A stretch of 5,905 bases of DNA from NCBI GenBank assembly GCA_007123465.1, contig SKLB01000341.1, positions 1 through 5,905 on the forward strand, read 5' to 3'. The notes beneath the pieces were generated by a model that saw only the letters and a program-made list of their open reading frames with translations, searched no databases and was not told where the DNA came from. Made by a program: the position numbers and the translations under genes. Source of the DNA: Spirochaetales bacterium (GTDB taxonomy: Bacteria; Spirochaetota; Spirochaetia; DSM-27196; PWMO01). This document shows positions 1-5,905 of the stretch, one piece after another; positions within the stretch are counted from its first letter, which is position 1, and each line of letters begins with the position of its first letter.

Positions 1-1073
1 CCTTTGCCGATGTTGTTGCCGACGCGTCGTTTGCCGTCTTCCAGGAGGGCTTCAGCGGCGGCTACGGGGCCGACGGTGATCACCTCAAGACGATCGAGGC
101 AATTGATAGCGCGCTGGCGGTGCACATGCCGATGATCACGCTCGACCTGACGGAGGTGATGCGCCCCGAAGTGGCGGACTGGCCGCAGTCCAAGATCACC
201 ACCGGGTTTGCGGCGCTGAGCGCCGATTTCCAGGCGCGTGTTGAGTCAGAGTACGCCGGCCGCAGCTTCAATCTGGATAACGATACTGTTGTCAGAATCA
301 GCGCCGGGGAGGCGCGGCTGTGCGCGGTCATGTACGGCCCGGCGCTGGATTTCTCACAGGTAGTCAACGATCATCTCAAGCAGAAGACCGGCAACGCCTA
401 CGACCTGGAGATCAGCATCGACGAGACCACCACTCCAACGCTGCCCTCGCACCACCTCTTTATCGCGGCCGAACTGCAGCGCCGCGGTGTCACGGTCAAC
501 TCGCTTGCACCGCGCTTCATAGGTGAATTCCAGAAAGGCATCGATTACATCGGGGACATCGTGGAATTCGAGAAGCAGCTGATCGTACACTGCCGGATTG
601 CCGAGCACTTCGGCATGTACAAGATCTCGGTCCACTCTGGCAGCGACAAGTTCTCGGTCTACCCGCACGTCGGCAGACACAGCGGCGGGCGGCTGCACAT
701 CAAGACATCGGGCACCAGCTGGCTGGAAAGCCTGAGGGTCATAGCGGCGTGTGAGCCCTCGTTCTACCGCACCATTCACCGCAAAGCGTTTGAGTACTTT
801 CCCGAGGCCCTGAAGCAGTACCACATCACCGCCGACGTCGACGCTATCGCGGAGGTCGGCAGCAAGAACGACGTGGAACTGCCGGCATTCCTGGATGATC
901 CCAACTGCCGCCAGCTGCTGCACGTTTCCTACGGAGGTCTGCTGCGTGATCCGGAAATCCGCGAGCGGTTCTTCGCGCTGCTGCATGCGCACGATGAGAC
1001 CTACTACGGCTATCTGCAGCGCCATTTTGACAACCACATGCGCCTGCTGGGGGTGGCCTCGGCCCACGGTTAG
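1..1073 (+). CDS. uxaE: Tagaturonate epimerase (UxaE family), 5' end cut by window
   Basis: UxaE interconverts D-tagaturonate and D-fructuronate in the cytoplasm, joining the galacturonate and glucuronate catabolic routes. The frame is open from base 3 to the TAG at 1071-1073, giving 356 visible residues. Known family members are near 480 residues, so roughly the first quarter lies upstream. The GTG at 120 is not the start: residues encoded from base 3 continue in family style, with FSGGYGADGDHLKT encoded at 51-92. The most diagnostic stretch is HSGSDKFSVYP at 633-665, followed by GTSWLESLRVIA, and these drive the call. The C-terminal part is rich in His and acidic residues (LLHAHDETYYGYL), as expected of a sugar-acid isomerase or epimerase. 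No frameshift or internal stop is seen in the visible part. The next gene begins 30 bases later. The family call is from remembered motifs, without a database search. Confidence 0.85.
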   Translation, partial: FADVVADASFAVFQEGFSGGYGADGDHLKTIEAIDSALAVHMPMITLDLTEVMRPEVADWPQSKITTGFAALSADFQARVESEYAGRSFNLDNDTVVRISAGEARLCAVMYGPALDFSQVVNDHLKQKTGNAYDLEISIDETTTPTLPSHHLFIAAELQRRGVTVNSLAPRFIGEFQKGIDYIGDIVEFEKQLIVHCRIAEHFGMYKISVHSGSDKFSVYPHVGRHSGGRLHIKTSGTSWLESLRVIAACEPSFYRTIHRKAFEYFPEALKQYHITADVDAIAEVGSKNDVELPAFLDDPNCRQLLHVSYGGLLRDPEIRERFFALLHAHDETYYGYLQRHFDNHMRLLGVASAHG

Positions 1074-1075
1074 GC

Positions 1076-1081
1076 TATACT
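1076..1081 (+). promoter_or_regulatory. Candidate -10 box before the VOC gene
   Basis: TATACT lies in the 30-base gap after uxaE, matching five of six bases of a sigma-70-type TATAAT. A transcript from it would start near 1088 and carry a leader of about 15 bases that includes the AAGGAG ribosome binding site. At the usual distance upstream (1053-1058, GTGGCC) there is no recognisable -35 box, so it may be a weak or activator-dependent promoter, or chance. Confidence 0.35.
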
Positions 1082-1091
1082 ATGCGGCGTG

Positions 1092-1097
1092 AAGGAG
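1092..1097 (+). promoter_or_regulatory. Ribosome binding site AAGGAG fixing the VOC start
   Basis: A full AAGGAG sits 6 bases before ATG 1104. This decides the start in favour of ATG 1104 over the in-frame GTG at 1089, which lies upstream of this site and would place the Shine-Dalgarno inside the coding region. It is the clearest ribosome binding site in the window. Confidence 0.8.
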
Positions 1098-1103
1098 CAT
1101 GCA

Positions 1104-1499
1104 ATGTCCGACTACCCTGATTTCACTTTCGAGCACCTGGCGCTGAACGTAGCCGACAAAGAGAGCGCTGAACGCTGGTACGTGGAGAATCTCAACCTGC
1201 GCGTGGTGCGTTCGGTCCCCGGCGCAGCCAGTTTCCTGGCAGACGCGGCCGGCCGCGTGGTCCTGGAGCTCTACGCAAATGACAGTGCCGCCCGGCTCGA
1301 TCTCGCAAACCAGCACTTTGTGAGCTTTCACCTCGCTTTTGCGGTGCACGATGTCAAGGCGGCCGCGCAGCAGCTGATCGAAGCCGGGGCGCAGGTTGCC
1401 GAAGACTACCGGGTTGCCGGCGACGATGAGCTGATGATGCTGCGCGATCCGTTTGGCGTCTGCATCCAGCTGGTGCACCGTACGCAGCCGATGGTCTAG
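1104..1499 (+). CDS. VOC superfamily (glyoxalase/bleomycin-resistance fold) protein
   Basis: A 131-residue, probably cytoplasmic protein with the two-module beta-alpha-beta-beta-beta layout of the vicinal oxygen chelate superfamily. Module one runs about residues 7-58 and module two about 72-126, near the usual single-domain length. Metal-ligand positions read His11 (FEHLALNV), Glu55 (VVLELYAN), His76 (SFHLAFAV) and Gln122 (GVCIQLV). The fourth position is more often Glu in glyoxalase I-like members, but Gln is found in other VOC subfamilies, so metal binding is still plausible. The DPFG turn at 115-118 is typical of the fold. The substrate cannot be read from sequence: glyoxalases, dioxygenases, epimerases and resistance proteins share this fold. 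It lies between uxaE and a transporter gene, 16 bases before the latter, so a role in sugar-acid metabolism is possible but unproven. Confidence 0.85.
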   Translation: MSDYPDFTFEHLALNVADKESAERWYVENLNLRVVRSVPGAASFLADAAGRVVLELYANDSAARLDLANQHFVSFHLAFAVHDVKAAAQQLIEAGAQVAEDYRVAGDDELMMLRDPFGVCIQLVHRTQPMV

Positions 1500-1515
1500 A
1501 TCGGCAACGCTGCGG

Positions 1516-2526
1516 ATGTCCGCCTACGCAATTCCGGCCTTCTACGCCGCCGCGCAGCTGTTCCTGCTGACCGGTCTCGGATTTGTAATCCGGCGCAGCA
1601 ATATCTGGCCGCGGCCGTTTTTCACGCAGTTGAGCTCGCTGGTAGTGCGCATTGGACTGCCGGCCTACTTCTTTGCCGCGTTGAGCCGCACCTCGCTCGA
1701 TCAGGTGCTGGGCGCCTGGCCGGTTGCGCTTGCCGGCGCCGCCATCTTTCTGATCGGTATCGCTCTTTCGGCGCTGATCTTTACCGCGCTGCGCTTTGCG
1801 CCGCCCGACCGCGGCGCCGCCATTGCGCTGGGCGGCATCGGCAACTCCGCATATATCCCGCTGACTGTTGCCGAAATTGTGCCCGTGACTATCCCGCTGG
1901 TGGCCGAGCGCTTCGGCAGCAGCCAGCCGATCCTGCTGATCGGGGTCTATCTGATCGGCTTCAGTCCGCTGCTCTGGTCTGTCGGCAGCGCCATCGTAGG
2001 CGGCCATCGCGGACGGTTGAAACCGAGCCAGCTGCTGTCGCCGCCGGTTATCGGAATTCTGGCCGGGCTCGCGGTACCGCTGCTCGGCGTGCAGCGCTGG
2101 CTGTTCGACCCCGCGCTGCCGTTCTACCACGTACACGCGGCGCTGCACCAGGTTGGCTCTATCACGCTGCCGCTGATCCTGATTGCGCTCGGTTCGTTTA
2201 TCGCCGACCTGCAGTTCAACCGGCAGCGTGATGCCCACTTGCGGGTTTCCGCGCTGGCGGTATCGATCATCCGCTTTGCTCTGCTGCCGGCTCTCTACTA
2301 CGCAGGCTACTTCCTGGTACTGCTGCCGCTGAACGCCCCACCGGCGGTGCGCTGGGTGCTGTTTCTGCAGACGCACATACCGCCTGCCACCAGCCTGTCG
2401 GTGCTGGCCTCGTTTGCCGGGGTTAACGAACAGCAGACCGCCTTCACCCTGCTGGTGACTAATGTGCTCTACCTGGTGGTGCTGCCGCTCTACCTGATTC
2501 TGTTTCTCTCCCTGCCCGGGATGTGA
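1516..2526 (+). CDS. AEC (auxin efflux carrier) family transporter
   Basis: A 336-residue integral inner-membrane protein. Members of this family (PF03547) that have been studied in bacteria carry small organic acids such as malate or malonate, or auxin-like compounds; the substrate here is unknown. The hydrophobic profile fits two five-helix halves joined by a short polar loop near residues 162-172 (GGHRGRLKP). The first half carries GGIGNSAYIPLTV at 106-118, the family's conserved Gly-Asn-x-x-x-x-Pro helix break centred on Asn110. The second half has IALGSFIADLQF (223-234) and HIPPATSLSVLASFAG (287-302), matching the equivalent Pro-containing segment. ATG 1516 is chosen because it is the only ATG near the first hydrophobic helix and gives the usual length; an in-frame opening runs back to 1453 but only through VOC coding sequence. 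No good Shine-Dalgarno precedes it, suggesting coupling to the VOC gene 16 bases upstream. Confidence 0.85.
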   Translation: MSAYAIPAFYAAAQLFLLTGLGFVIRRSNIWPRPFFTQLSSLVVRIGLPAYFFAALSRTSLDQVLGAWPVALAGAAIFLIGIALSALIFTALRFAPPDRGAAIALGGIGNSAYIPLTVAEIVPVTIPLVAERFGSSQPILLIGVYLIGFSPLLWSVGSAIVGGHRGRLKPSQLLSPPVIGILAGLAVPLLGVQRWLFDPALPFYHVHAALHQVGSITLPLILIALGSFIADLQFNRQRDAHLRVSALAVSIIRFALLPALYYAGYFLVLLPLNAPPAVRWVLFLQTHIPPATSLSVLASFAGVNEQQTAFTLLVTNVLYLVVLPLYLILFLSLPGM

Positions 2527-2532
2527 TAGAAT
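2527..2532 (+). promoter_or_regulatory. Possible -10 box overlapping the Wzi-like gene start
   Basis: TAGAAT matches five of six bases of the -10 consensus and is followed by a GC-rich discriminator. It overlaps ATG 2531, so a transcript from it would begin near 2539 and could use the in-frame GTG at 2540 as a leaderless start. The -35 position (2504-2509, TTCTCT) matches poorly, so this is tentative. Confidence 0.22.
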
Positions 2533-4123
2533 GGCGCGCGTGATAAAGCAAACCACCATCTGGCTGCTGTTATTGGTTATGAGCTGTAGCGCGTGGGCAC
2601 AGAACGTCTACCAGCCCTACAGCCGCGAAGTGCAGGATCTGCGCTACCTTTACAGCGTGGCACGGCTCAGCTTTCCCGAGACCTCGTTCCCGCTTTCCAG
2701 GCGCGATCTGCAGCGCCGCGCCCTGCAGCTGGCAGAACTACCCCAGGCAGCCGCGCTTGCATCGGACATCGACGCCTACCTGGAGCAGTTGGACTACCGC
2801 GATGAAGACATCACGGTGTCGGCTGCGCTCGATTTCTACCTCGAGGCGTTCAGCTACAATATCGATATCGACAACTACGATGACTTTTCAGAGAAGGTGC
2901 GCGAGATCGATCCGTTTGCCGTGCTACGTCTGGGATACACGCACGACGCGCTGGGTTCGCTGTTCATCCGCGGCGATGCCATTGCCGAGTACAACAATAG
3001 CGGCTATACCAACTACCCGCCCTATCGCGAAAGCCGTCCGTTCGCAGCCGAGTACAACTTTGTGCGCGAGGGCTACGCGCAGTACTTCTTTGGCCCGCTC
3101 GAGACGGTCTTTGGCAGGCAGAAGGTGCACATCGGTCCGGCACCGCTGACCTCACTCTACGTCTCGCACGAAGTACCGTTTCTGGACGCTCTGCGCGTCA
3201 AGCTGCCGCTGGGCCCGCTGACCATGACCATGGTCTGGGCCACGATGGAGAACCGCCAGACCATCGAAGAACGCCGGGCCGAGAGCAACGGCCTTGGAGA
3301 ACTCGGCCGCGAGCTGTACGACTGGGGCCAGAACATCATTCTCAACAGCATTCATCGCTTTGAATGGGACTTTGGCCGCTTGCGCGCCGCTATCGGCGGG
3401 CGAACCATAATAGTACGCCGGATGAACGAGTTTCATCTGGCGGACCTCTTCCCGGTGTTCAGCCGTCACAACGCCAACATCGTACCCAACAATCTCAGCG
3501 TAATGGTCGACCTCTCGTACGCTGCCGCAGCGGGGCTCGAGACCTACGTCCTGTTTGGCTTTGACGATATGGACGCCGGGATGATCGGCTACGGCGATGA
3601 CGCTCTTCCCACTATCGGGGCCTACGTTGCCGGCGCCGTCTACCAGCAGCGCCGCCGTGGGTTGCGCTTCATCGCTGACGCCGAGGTCGGCACAACGCAC
3701 GACCTGTGGGGCAATTTTGACGATGAAGAGCGCCTGTCGCGCGCTATCTACCGCATGGACCTGGTGGGACCGCACCGCGCCATGCCGCTGACGTCACCCT
3801 ACGGGCCCGGCGCCGTCTGGGTACACCTGGGCGGTCAGGTCGAGACCGAATCCGGTTTCAGCAGCGCGCTGCGGCTGCTGCTGCTCGATCAAAACAGCGA
3901 GGTGGACCTCTACACTACACGGTACGACGGCGCCTCACGCGGTGGAAAGCGAGCCACTTCGTTTCGAACCGAGGTCGAGCTGCGTTACCAGCTGGCCGGG
4001 CGCAGCTACGCCACGCTGTCGCCGTCGGCCATCTTTGACGGTGACGGCGCCGACTGGCGCATCTCTATCGGCGTTGGCACCGGTATCGCCGGCAGCAGCC
4101 GCGTCGGCAGCTATCGTCCCTGA
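2531..4123 (+). CDS. Exported beta-barrel protein, Wzi (capsule assembly)-like
   Basis: A 530-residue protein with a clear signal peptide: positive n-region (R3, K6), hydrophobic core I10-M17, and an AWA site (21-23) cut before Gln24. After a helical segment of about 70 residues (LRYLYSVARLSF, then LQRRALQLAEL), the rest is alternating hydrophobic/polar strands rich in Tyr, Phe and Gly, as in an outer-membrane barrel. Residues 194-203 (FGRQKVHIGP), followed by LTSLYVS and PFLDALRVKLPLG, resemble the GRxxxxxGPG...L.lS...PPFDMLRL signature of Wzi-family proteins, which anchor or assemble capsular polysaccharide at the outer surface. No capsule genes are visible nearby, so the role is open. The start is ATG 2531, four bases after the transporter stop, without a strong Shine-Dalgarno; GTG 2540 is an alternative that would keep the signal peptide. 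The barrel call is firm, the Wzi call moderate. Confidence 0.6.
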   Translation: MARVIKQTTIWLLLLVMSCSAWAQNVYQPYSREVQDLRYLYSVARLSFPETSFPLSRRDLQRRALQLAELPQAAALASDIDAYLEQLDYRDEDITVSAALDFYLEAFSYNIDIDNYDDFSEKVREIDPFAVLRLGYTHDALGSLFIRGDAIAEYNNSGYTNYPPYRESRPFAAEYNFVREGYAQYFFGPLETVFGRQKVHIGPAPLTSLYVSHEVPFLDALRVKLPLGPLTMTMVWATMENRQTIEERRAESNGLGELGRELYDWGQNIILNSIHRFEWDFGRLRAAIGGRTIIVRRMNEFHLADLFPVFSRHNANIVPNNLSVMVDLSYAAAAGLETYVLFGFDDMDAGMIGYGDDALPTIGAYVAGAVYQQRRRGLRFIADAEVGTTHDLWGNFDDEERLSRAIYRMDLVGPHRAMPLTSPYGPGAVWVHLGGQVETESGFSSALRLLLLDQNSEVDLYTTRYDGASRGGKRATSFRTEVELRYQLAGRSYATLSPSAIFDGDGADWRISIGVGTGIAGSSRVGSYRP

Positions 4124-4133
4124 ACAGCCGCGC

Positions 4134-4160
4134 TTGACGATTGCCGCCCGCTGATAGAAA
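4134..4160 (+). promoter_or_regulatory. Candidate promoter for the 314-residue exported protein
   Basis: The 46-base gap after the Wzi-like gene holds TTGACG (4134-4139, five of six to the -35 consensus) and TAGAAA (4155-4160, four of six to the -10), but only 15 bases apart, shorter than the usual 17. Transcription would start near 4167, three bases before ATG 4170. No Shine-Dalgarno is present, so the product would be an almost leaderless mRNA. Confidence 0.35.
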
Positions 4161-4169
4161 CTTAGTGCA

Positions 4170-5114
4170 ATGCTACGTAAGTTTGCCGGTCTTGCACTGC
4201 TGGGGATACTCGCCGCGTCAAACCCTGTGGCAGCGCGCGAATACACCAAGCCGCCGGCTACAGCCAATCCGCTGCGCTCGGTAACCACGGATTCCCAGAC
4301 GTGGGTCCCGGCGGGATACTTCACATTCGGACACTGGCGCTACGACTTCAAGGGCAGCAACTACGATCTGTTCGAGGTCCGCTCCTCGGGTGCCGCTACC
4401 GTGTTCCAGCATAATGCGCAATTCGCTGTCGGCCTGCTGTTTGCTTCGATACTGACGTCCGGCCCCGGTCCGGAGGATTGGGATCCGCCCACCGAGGTCG
4501 AGTGGCGCATGGATGCGGTGCACTACGAGTACGGTATCAATCTCGCGTACCGCCTCGGCCGGCTTGACCTGCTGCTGGAGTACTCGCGTCACAGTTTTCA
4601 TCCGTTCCGTGATGACGCCGATGACCCGTACCGGATCAACACTGCCGATTACCTGCGCGCAGGCGTCATGCCGCCGCCGCTGCGTTGGGACGCCGCCGAG
4701 GCCGAGGGATATCTGCGCAGCGGCTGGCTGGATCTGTACGATATCTGGGATCCGCCTTACGGCCCGCCGCGCGCCTTCTGGAAGACGACAATAGGCGCCT
4801 GGGCGGATATCCCGCTGCAGCAGACCGAGCGCCGCCGGCGCCGTGCGGGTAACGCGGCCGGCGGACCGCACGCGTTTGTCTACCTTGAACCGGAGCTGCT
4901 GTTTCTGCGCGGCGGTGGCGCCGACGTCGATTTCTACAGCGAGTTGGGCGTGCGCCTGCCGGGAGACTTTGCCAATCTGGACCTCTTCCTGCACTACACG
5001 CGCGTTGGCGACATAGAAGAGGTTGAAGACCGTGAGGTAACCGTCAACCTGATTGGACTGGGGCTGCGCTTTGCCGCGGAGCCGGCACGGGAGAATCCAA
5101 TTGTGTTGCGCTAA
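4170..5114 (+). CDS. Exported protein of unknown family, probably outer-membrane
   Basis: A 314-residue protein that I do not recognise. The signal peptide is good: L2-R3-K4-F5, hydrophobic core to A16, and cleavage after VAA (20-22). The mature part contains probable amphipathic strands, for example AGYFTFGHWRYDF, FAVGLLFASIL, YEYGINLAYRL and LDLLLEYSRHSF, and ends with VTVNLIGLGLRF, which looks like a late barrel strand; a short polar tail ARENPIVLR follows. The stretch around residues 145-210 is loop-like, acidic and rich in Pro and Trp (RWDAAEAEGYL, IWDPPYGPP). The mature protein has no cysteine. ATG 4170 is chosen because the signal peptide begins there and there is no in-frame start between it and the previous stop. 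It sits 46 bases after the Wzi-like gene and 7 bases before a small exported protein, suggesting an envelope gene set. A periplasmic beta-rich protein is the main alternative. Confidence 0.75.
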   Translation: MLRKFAGLALLGILAASNPVAAREYTKPPATANPLRSVTTDSQTWVPAGYFTFGHWRYDFKGSNYDLFEVRSSGAATVFQHNAQFAVGLLFASILTSGPGPEDWDPPTEVEWRMDAVHYEYGINLAYRLGRLDLLLEYSRHSFHPFRDDADDPYRINTADYLRAGVMPPPLRWDAAEAEGYLRSGWLDLYDIWDPPYGPPRAFWKTTIGAWADIPLQQTERRRRRAGNAAGGPHAFVYLEPELLFLRGGGADVDFYSELGVRLPGDFANLDLFLHYTRVGDIEEVEDREVTVNLIGLGLRFAAEPARENPIVLR

Positions 5115-5121
5115 CGCGCCC

Positions 5122-5565
5122 GTGCGGCGCTACCGTGCGGTATTCATCCTGACAGCGCTGTTTACGCTAATTGCATTGTCAGCCTCCGCGTATGAGCAGC
5201 CTGCGCCGCCGACGATAATTGTTCCCACCCGCGATCCGTTTACCCTCAACGCCTACGACGCCACGCAGGCACTGTGGATGATCCGGCGCGCCGGGCTGCT
5301 TCAAAGCTGGAGCCCTGGCGCTCGCCGCAGAAACATCGCGGTACGCGAGGTGCACGCGGTACTCGTGGAAATTGACCGCGACGCACCAACCGCGGCGCTG
5401 CGTCGGCGTTACGATCTGGTGCTGAACGGCGAGCCGCTGGACTGGCGCACCACCTACATCGAGTACGGTGGAGAAATGGTCAACCTGCAGCTGCTGTTCA
5501 CCTATCGCAACCAGTACCCGCCGGGCGATCTGCCGTACCGCATCAGCGGGGAGCAGACGCCCTGA
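5122..5565 (+). CDS. Small exported protein of unknown function
   Basis: A 147-residue protein starting at GTG 5122, seven bases after the previous stop. From this start it has a textbook signal peptide: MRRYR n-region, hydrophobic core through about residue 19, and an ASA site before YEQ (cleavage near residue 23). An alternative is TTG 5101, which overlaps the upstream gene and has GGGAG seven bases before it (5089-5093); that would add seven residues ahead of the positive n-region. The mature part is about 124 residues, without cysteine or further membrane segments, with an Arg-rich middle (PGARRRNIAVREV, ALRRRYDLVL) and an aromatic C-terminal part (DWRTTYIEYGG, LQLLFTYRNQYPPG). It is likely periplasmic or attached to the envelope, perhaps a partner of the upstream barrel-like proteins. 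No family is recognised. Its last 23 bases overlap the arsM remnant on the other strand. Confidence 0.65.
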   Translation: MRRYRAVFILTALFTLIALSASAYEQPAPPTIIVPTRDPFTLNAYDATQALWMIRRAGLLQSWSPGARRRNIAVREVHAVLVEIDRDAPTAALRRRYDLVLNGEPLDWRTTYIEYGGEMVNLQLLFTYRNQYPPGDLPYRISGEQTP

Positions 5566-5905
5566 CCGAAAGGCTCACCACCGTTTCCAGCCGCCTACGC
5601 AGCCACGGAACGATCCTGCTGAGGCGTACCAGCCTTGACATCACCGGGTCGGAGTTGGGCAGATCCACCGAGTAGCTGCGCTCGGAGATGATCTCGACCT
5701 GACGCAGCCCGGCTGCACGAATGGCCTCCAGGTAGTGGCCGCGTCAGTACCAGATCCAGTACCGTCTCACCGGCTTGCAGGGAACCGATTGCGGTCGGGT
5801 TGCCGCATCCCAGCCCAAGGTTGGCTCCCTCGGGCACCGCGGACAGCTCAGATGCCGAATAGCCATTGGCAATTCCAATCTGCTCTGCATCGCCGCAACA
5901 ACTGC
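5543..5905 (-). pseudogene. arsM: Arsenite methyltransferase remnant with internal deletion and frameshift
   Basis: An intact ArsM transfers methyl groups from S-adenosylmethionine to arsenite. Reading leftward from the window edge, bases 5903-5751 encode SCCGDAEQIGIANGYS, then PEGANLGLGCGNP and AGETVLDL, the typical bacterial ArsM segment ending at SAM-binding motif I. The expected GSGxGxD does not follow. After a TGA at 5746-5744 in the shifted frame, bases 5740-5546 encode YLEAIRAAGLRQVEII and end in SLSVRASAPR with TGA at 5545-5543, matching the family's C-terminal region. Compared with a usual length of about 260-280 residues, roughly 120 residues are missing, including motif I glycines and the two later catalytic cysteines (equivalents of human AS3MT Cys156 and Cys206). 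The first arsenic-binding Cys remains in GCGNP (5805-5807). The gene therefore cannot make an active enzyme as written. An assembly error would look the same. The 5' end lies beyond the window. Confidence 0.85.
5745..5763. repeat. Short direct repeat CAGTACC x2 at the arsM deletion junction
   Basis: CAGTACC occurs at 5745-5751 and again at 5757-5763, a 12-base period. The right copy belongs to the ArsM codons for VLDL; the left copy lies exactly where the N-terminal homology stops and contains the in-frame stop of the C-terminal frame, so it is unlikely to be ancestral coding sequence. Confidence 0.6.

Noticed and set aside
120..122. GTG as start of uxaE
   Set aside because: The frame is open to base 3 and the residues before it (GYGADGDHLKT) fit the family, so the gene begins upstream of the window.
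1027..1032. TTGACA as the -35 box for the TATACT at 1076
   Set aside because: The spacer would be 43 bases, far beyond the 16-18 needed; it is within uxaE coding sequence.
354..1067. 237-codon open frame on the - strand inside uxaE
   Set aside because: The + strand carries diagnostic UxaE motifs throughout; the antisense frame shows no recognisable domain.
1354..2559. Long 401-codon open frame on the - strand opposite the AEC transporter
   Set aside because: Its translation is dominated by Arg, Gln and Gly with no domain or hydrophobic core. It is the antisense of a GC-rich membrane protein gene with clear family motifs.
2576..2587. Lipobox VMSC in the Wzi-like protein's signal peptide
   Set aside because: Met at -2 is atypical and a good signal peptidase I site (AWA before Gln24) follows immediately; a barrel protein is not expected to be a lipoprotein. 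Relaxed spirochaetal lipoboxes keep a small doubt.
3152..3775. 207-codon open frame on the - strand inside the Wzi-like gene
   Set aside because: It is antisense to a continuous 530-residue exported protein, and has no start signal or motif of its own.
5053..5055. TTG 5053 as start of the small exported protein
   Set aside because: It would overlap the upstream gene by 62 bases and put about 23 extra polar residues ahead of an otherwise standard signal peptide.
5595..5837. A separate 80-residue - strand gene
   Set aside because: Its first 29 codons are ArsM and the rest is the wrong frame of the ArsM C-terminus; it is an artefact of the deletion frameshift.
1..5905. tRNA, rRNA, CRISPR array, insertion sequence, riboswitch or rho-independent terminator
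   Set aside because: No repeat-spacer pattern, transposase, inverted terminal repeats, tRNA-like cloverleaf or hairpin followed by a T run was seen; the gaps between genes are at most 46 bases.

Overview
The window is G+C-rich bacterial DNA (judged by eye, not computed), densely coding, with six genes packed head to tail on the + strand and one broken gene on the - strand at the right edge. The two genes with the most recognisable families are a tagaturonate epimerase (UxaE type) and an arsenite methyltransferase (ArsM) remnant. Several exported proteins look like outer-membrane beta-barrels, so the host is very probably diderm. A spirochaete-type host is a reasonable guess from UxaE together with Wzi-like barrel architecture, but the sequence does not prove it.

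Layout. 1-1073: UxaE, 5' end cut by the window. 1104-1499: small VOC/glyoxalase-fold protein with a strong Shine-Dalgarno. 1516-2526: AEC-family membrane transporter. 2531-4123: exported 530-residue protein, likely a beta-barrel resembling the Wzi capsule-assembly family. 4170-5114: exported 314-residue protein of unknown family, probably also outer-membrane. 5122-5565: small exported protein of unknown function. 5543-5905 (-): arsM pseudogene with a large internal deletion and a frameshift, converging on the + strand genes and overlapping the last one by 23 bases.

Gaps between + strand genes are 30, 16, 4, 46 and 7 bases, and no convincing rho-independent terminator is visible, so partial or complete co-transcription is likely. 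Internal promoters are possible before the VOC gene, the Wzi-like gene and the 314-residue gene. A working reading is that uronate metabolism (UxaE, possibly with the VOC protein and the AEC carrier for an organic acid) sits next to a three-gene cell-envelope block. Any functional link between the two halves is inference from spacing only.

I did not find a clearly new defence, mobile or RNA system. The points most worth following are the internally deleted arsM with an apparent filler repeat at its junction, the run of three consecutive exported proteins of which two have no recognised family, and -10-like hexamers placed so close to start codons that leaderless or near-leaderless transcripts are possible.
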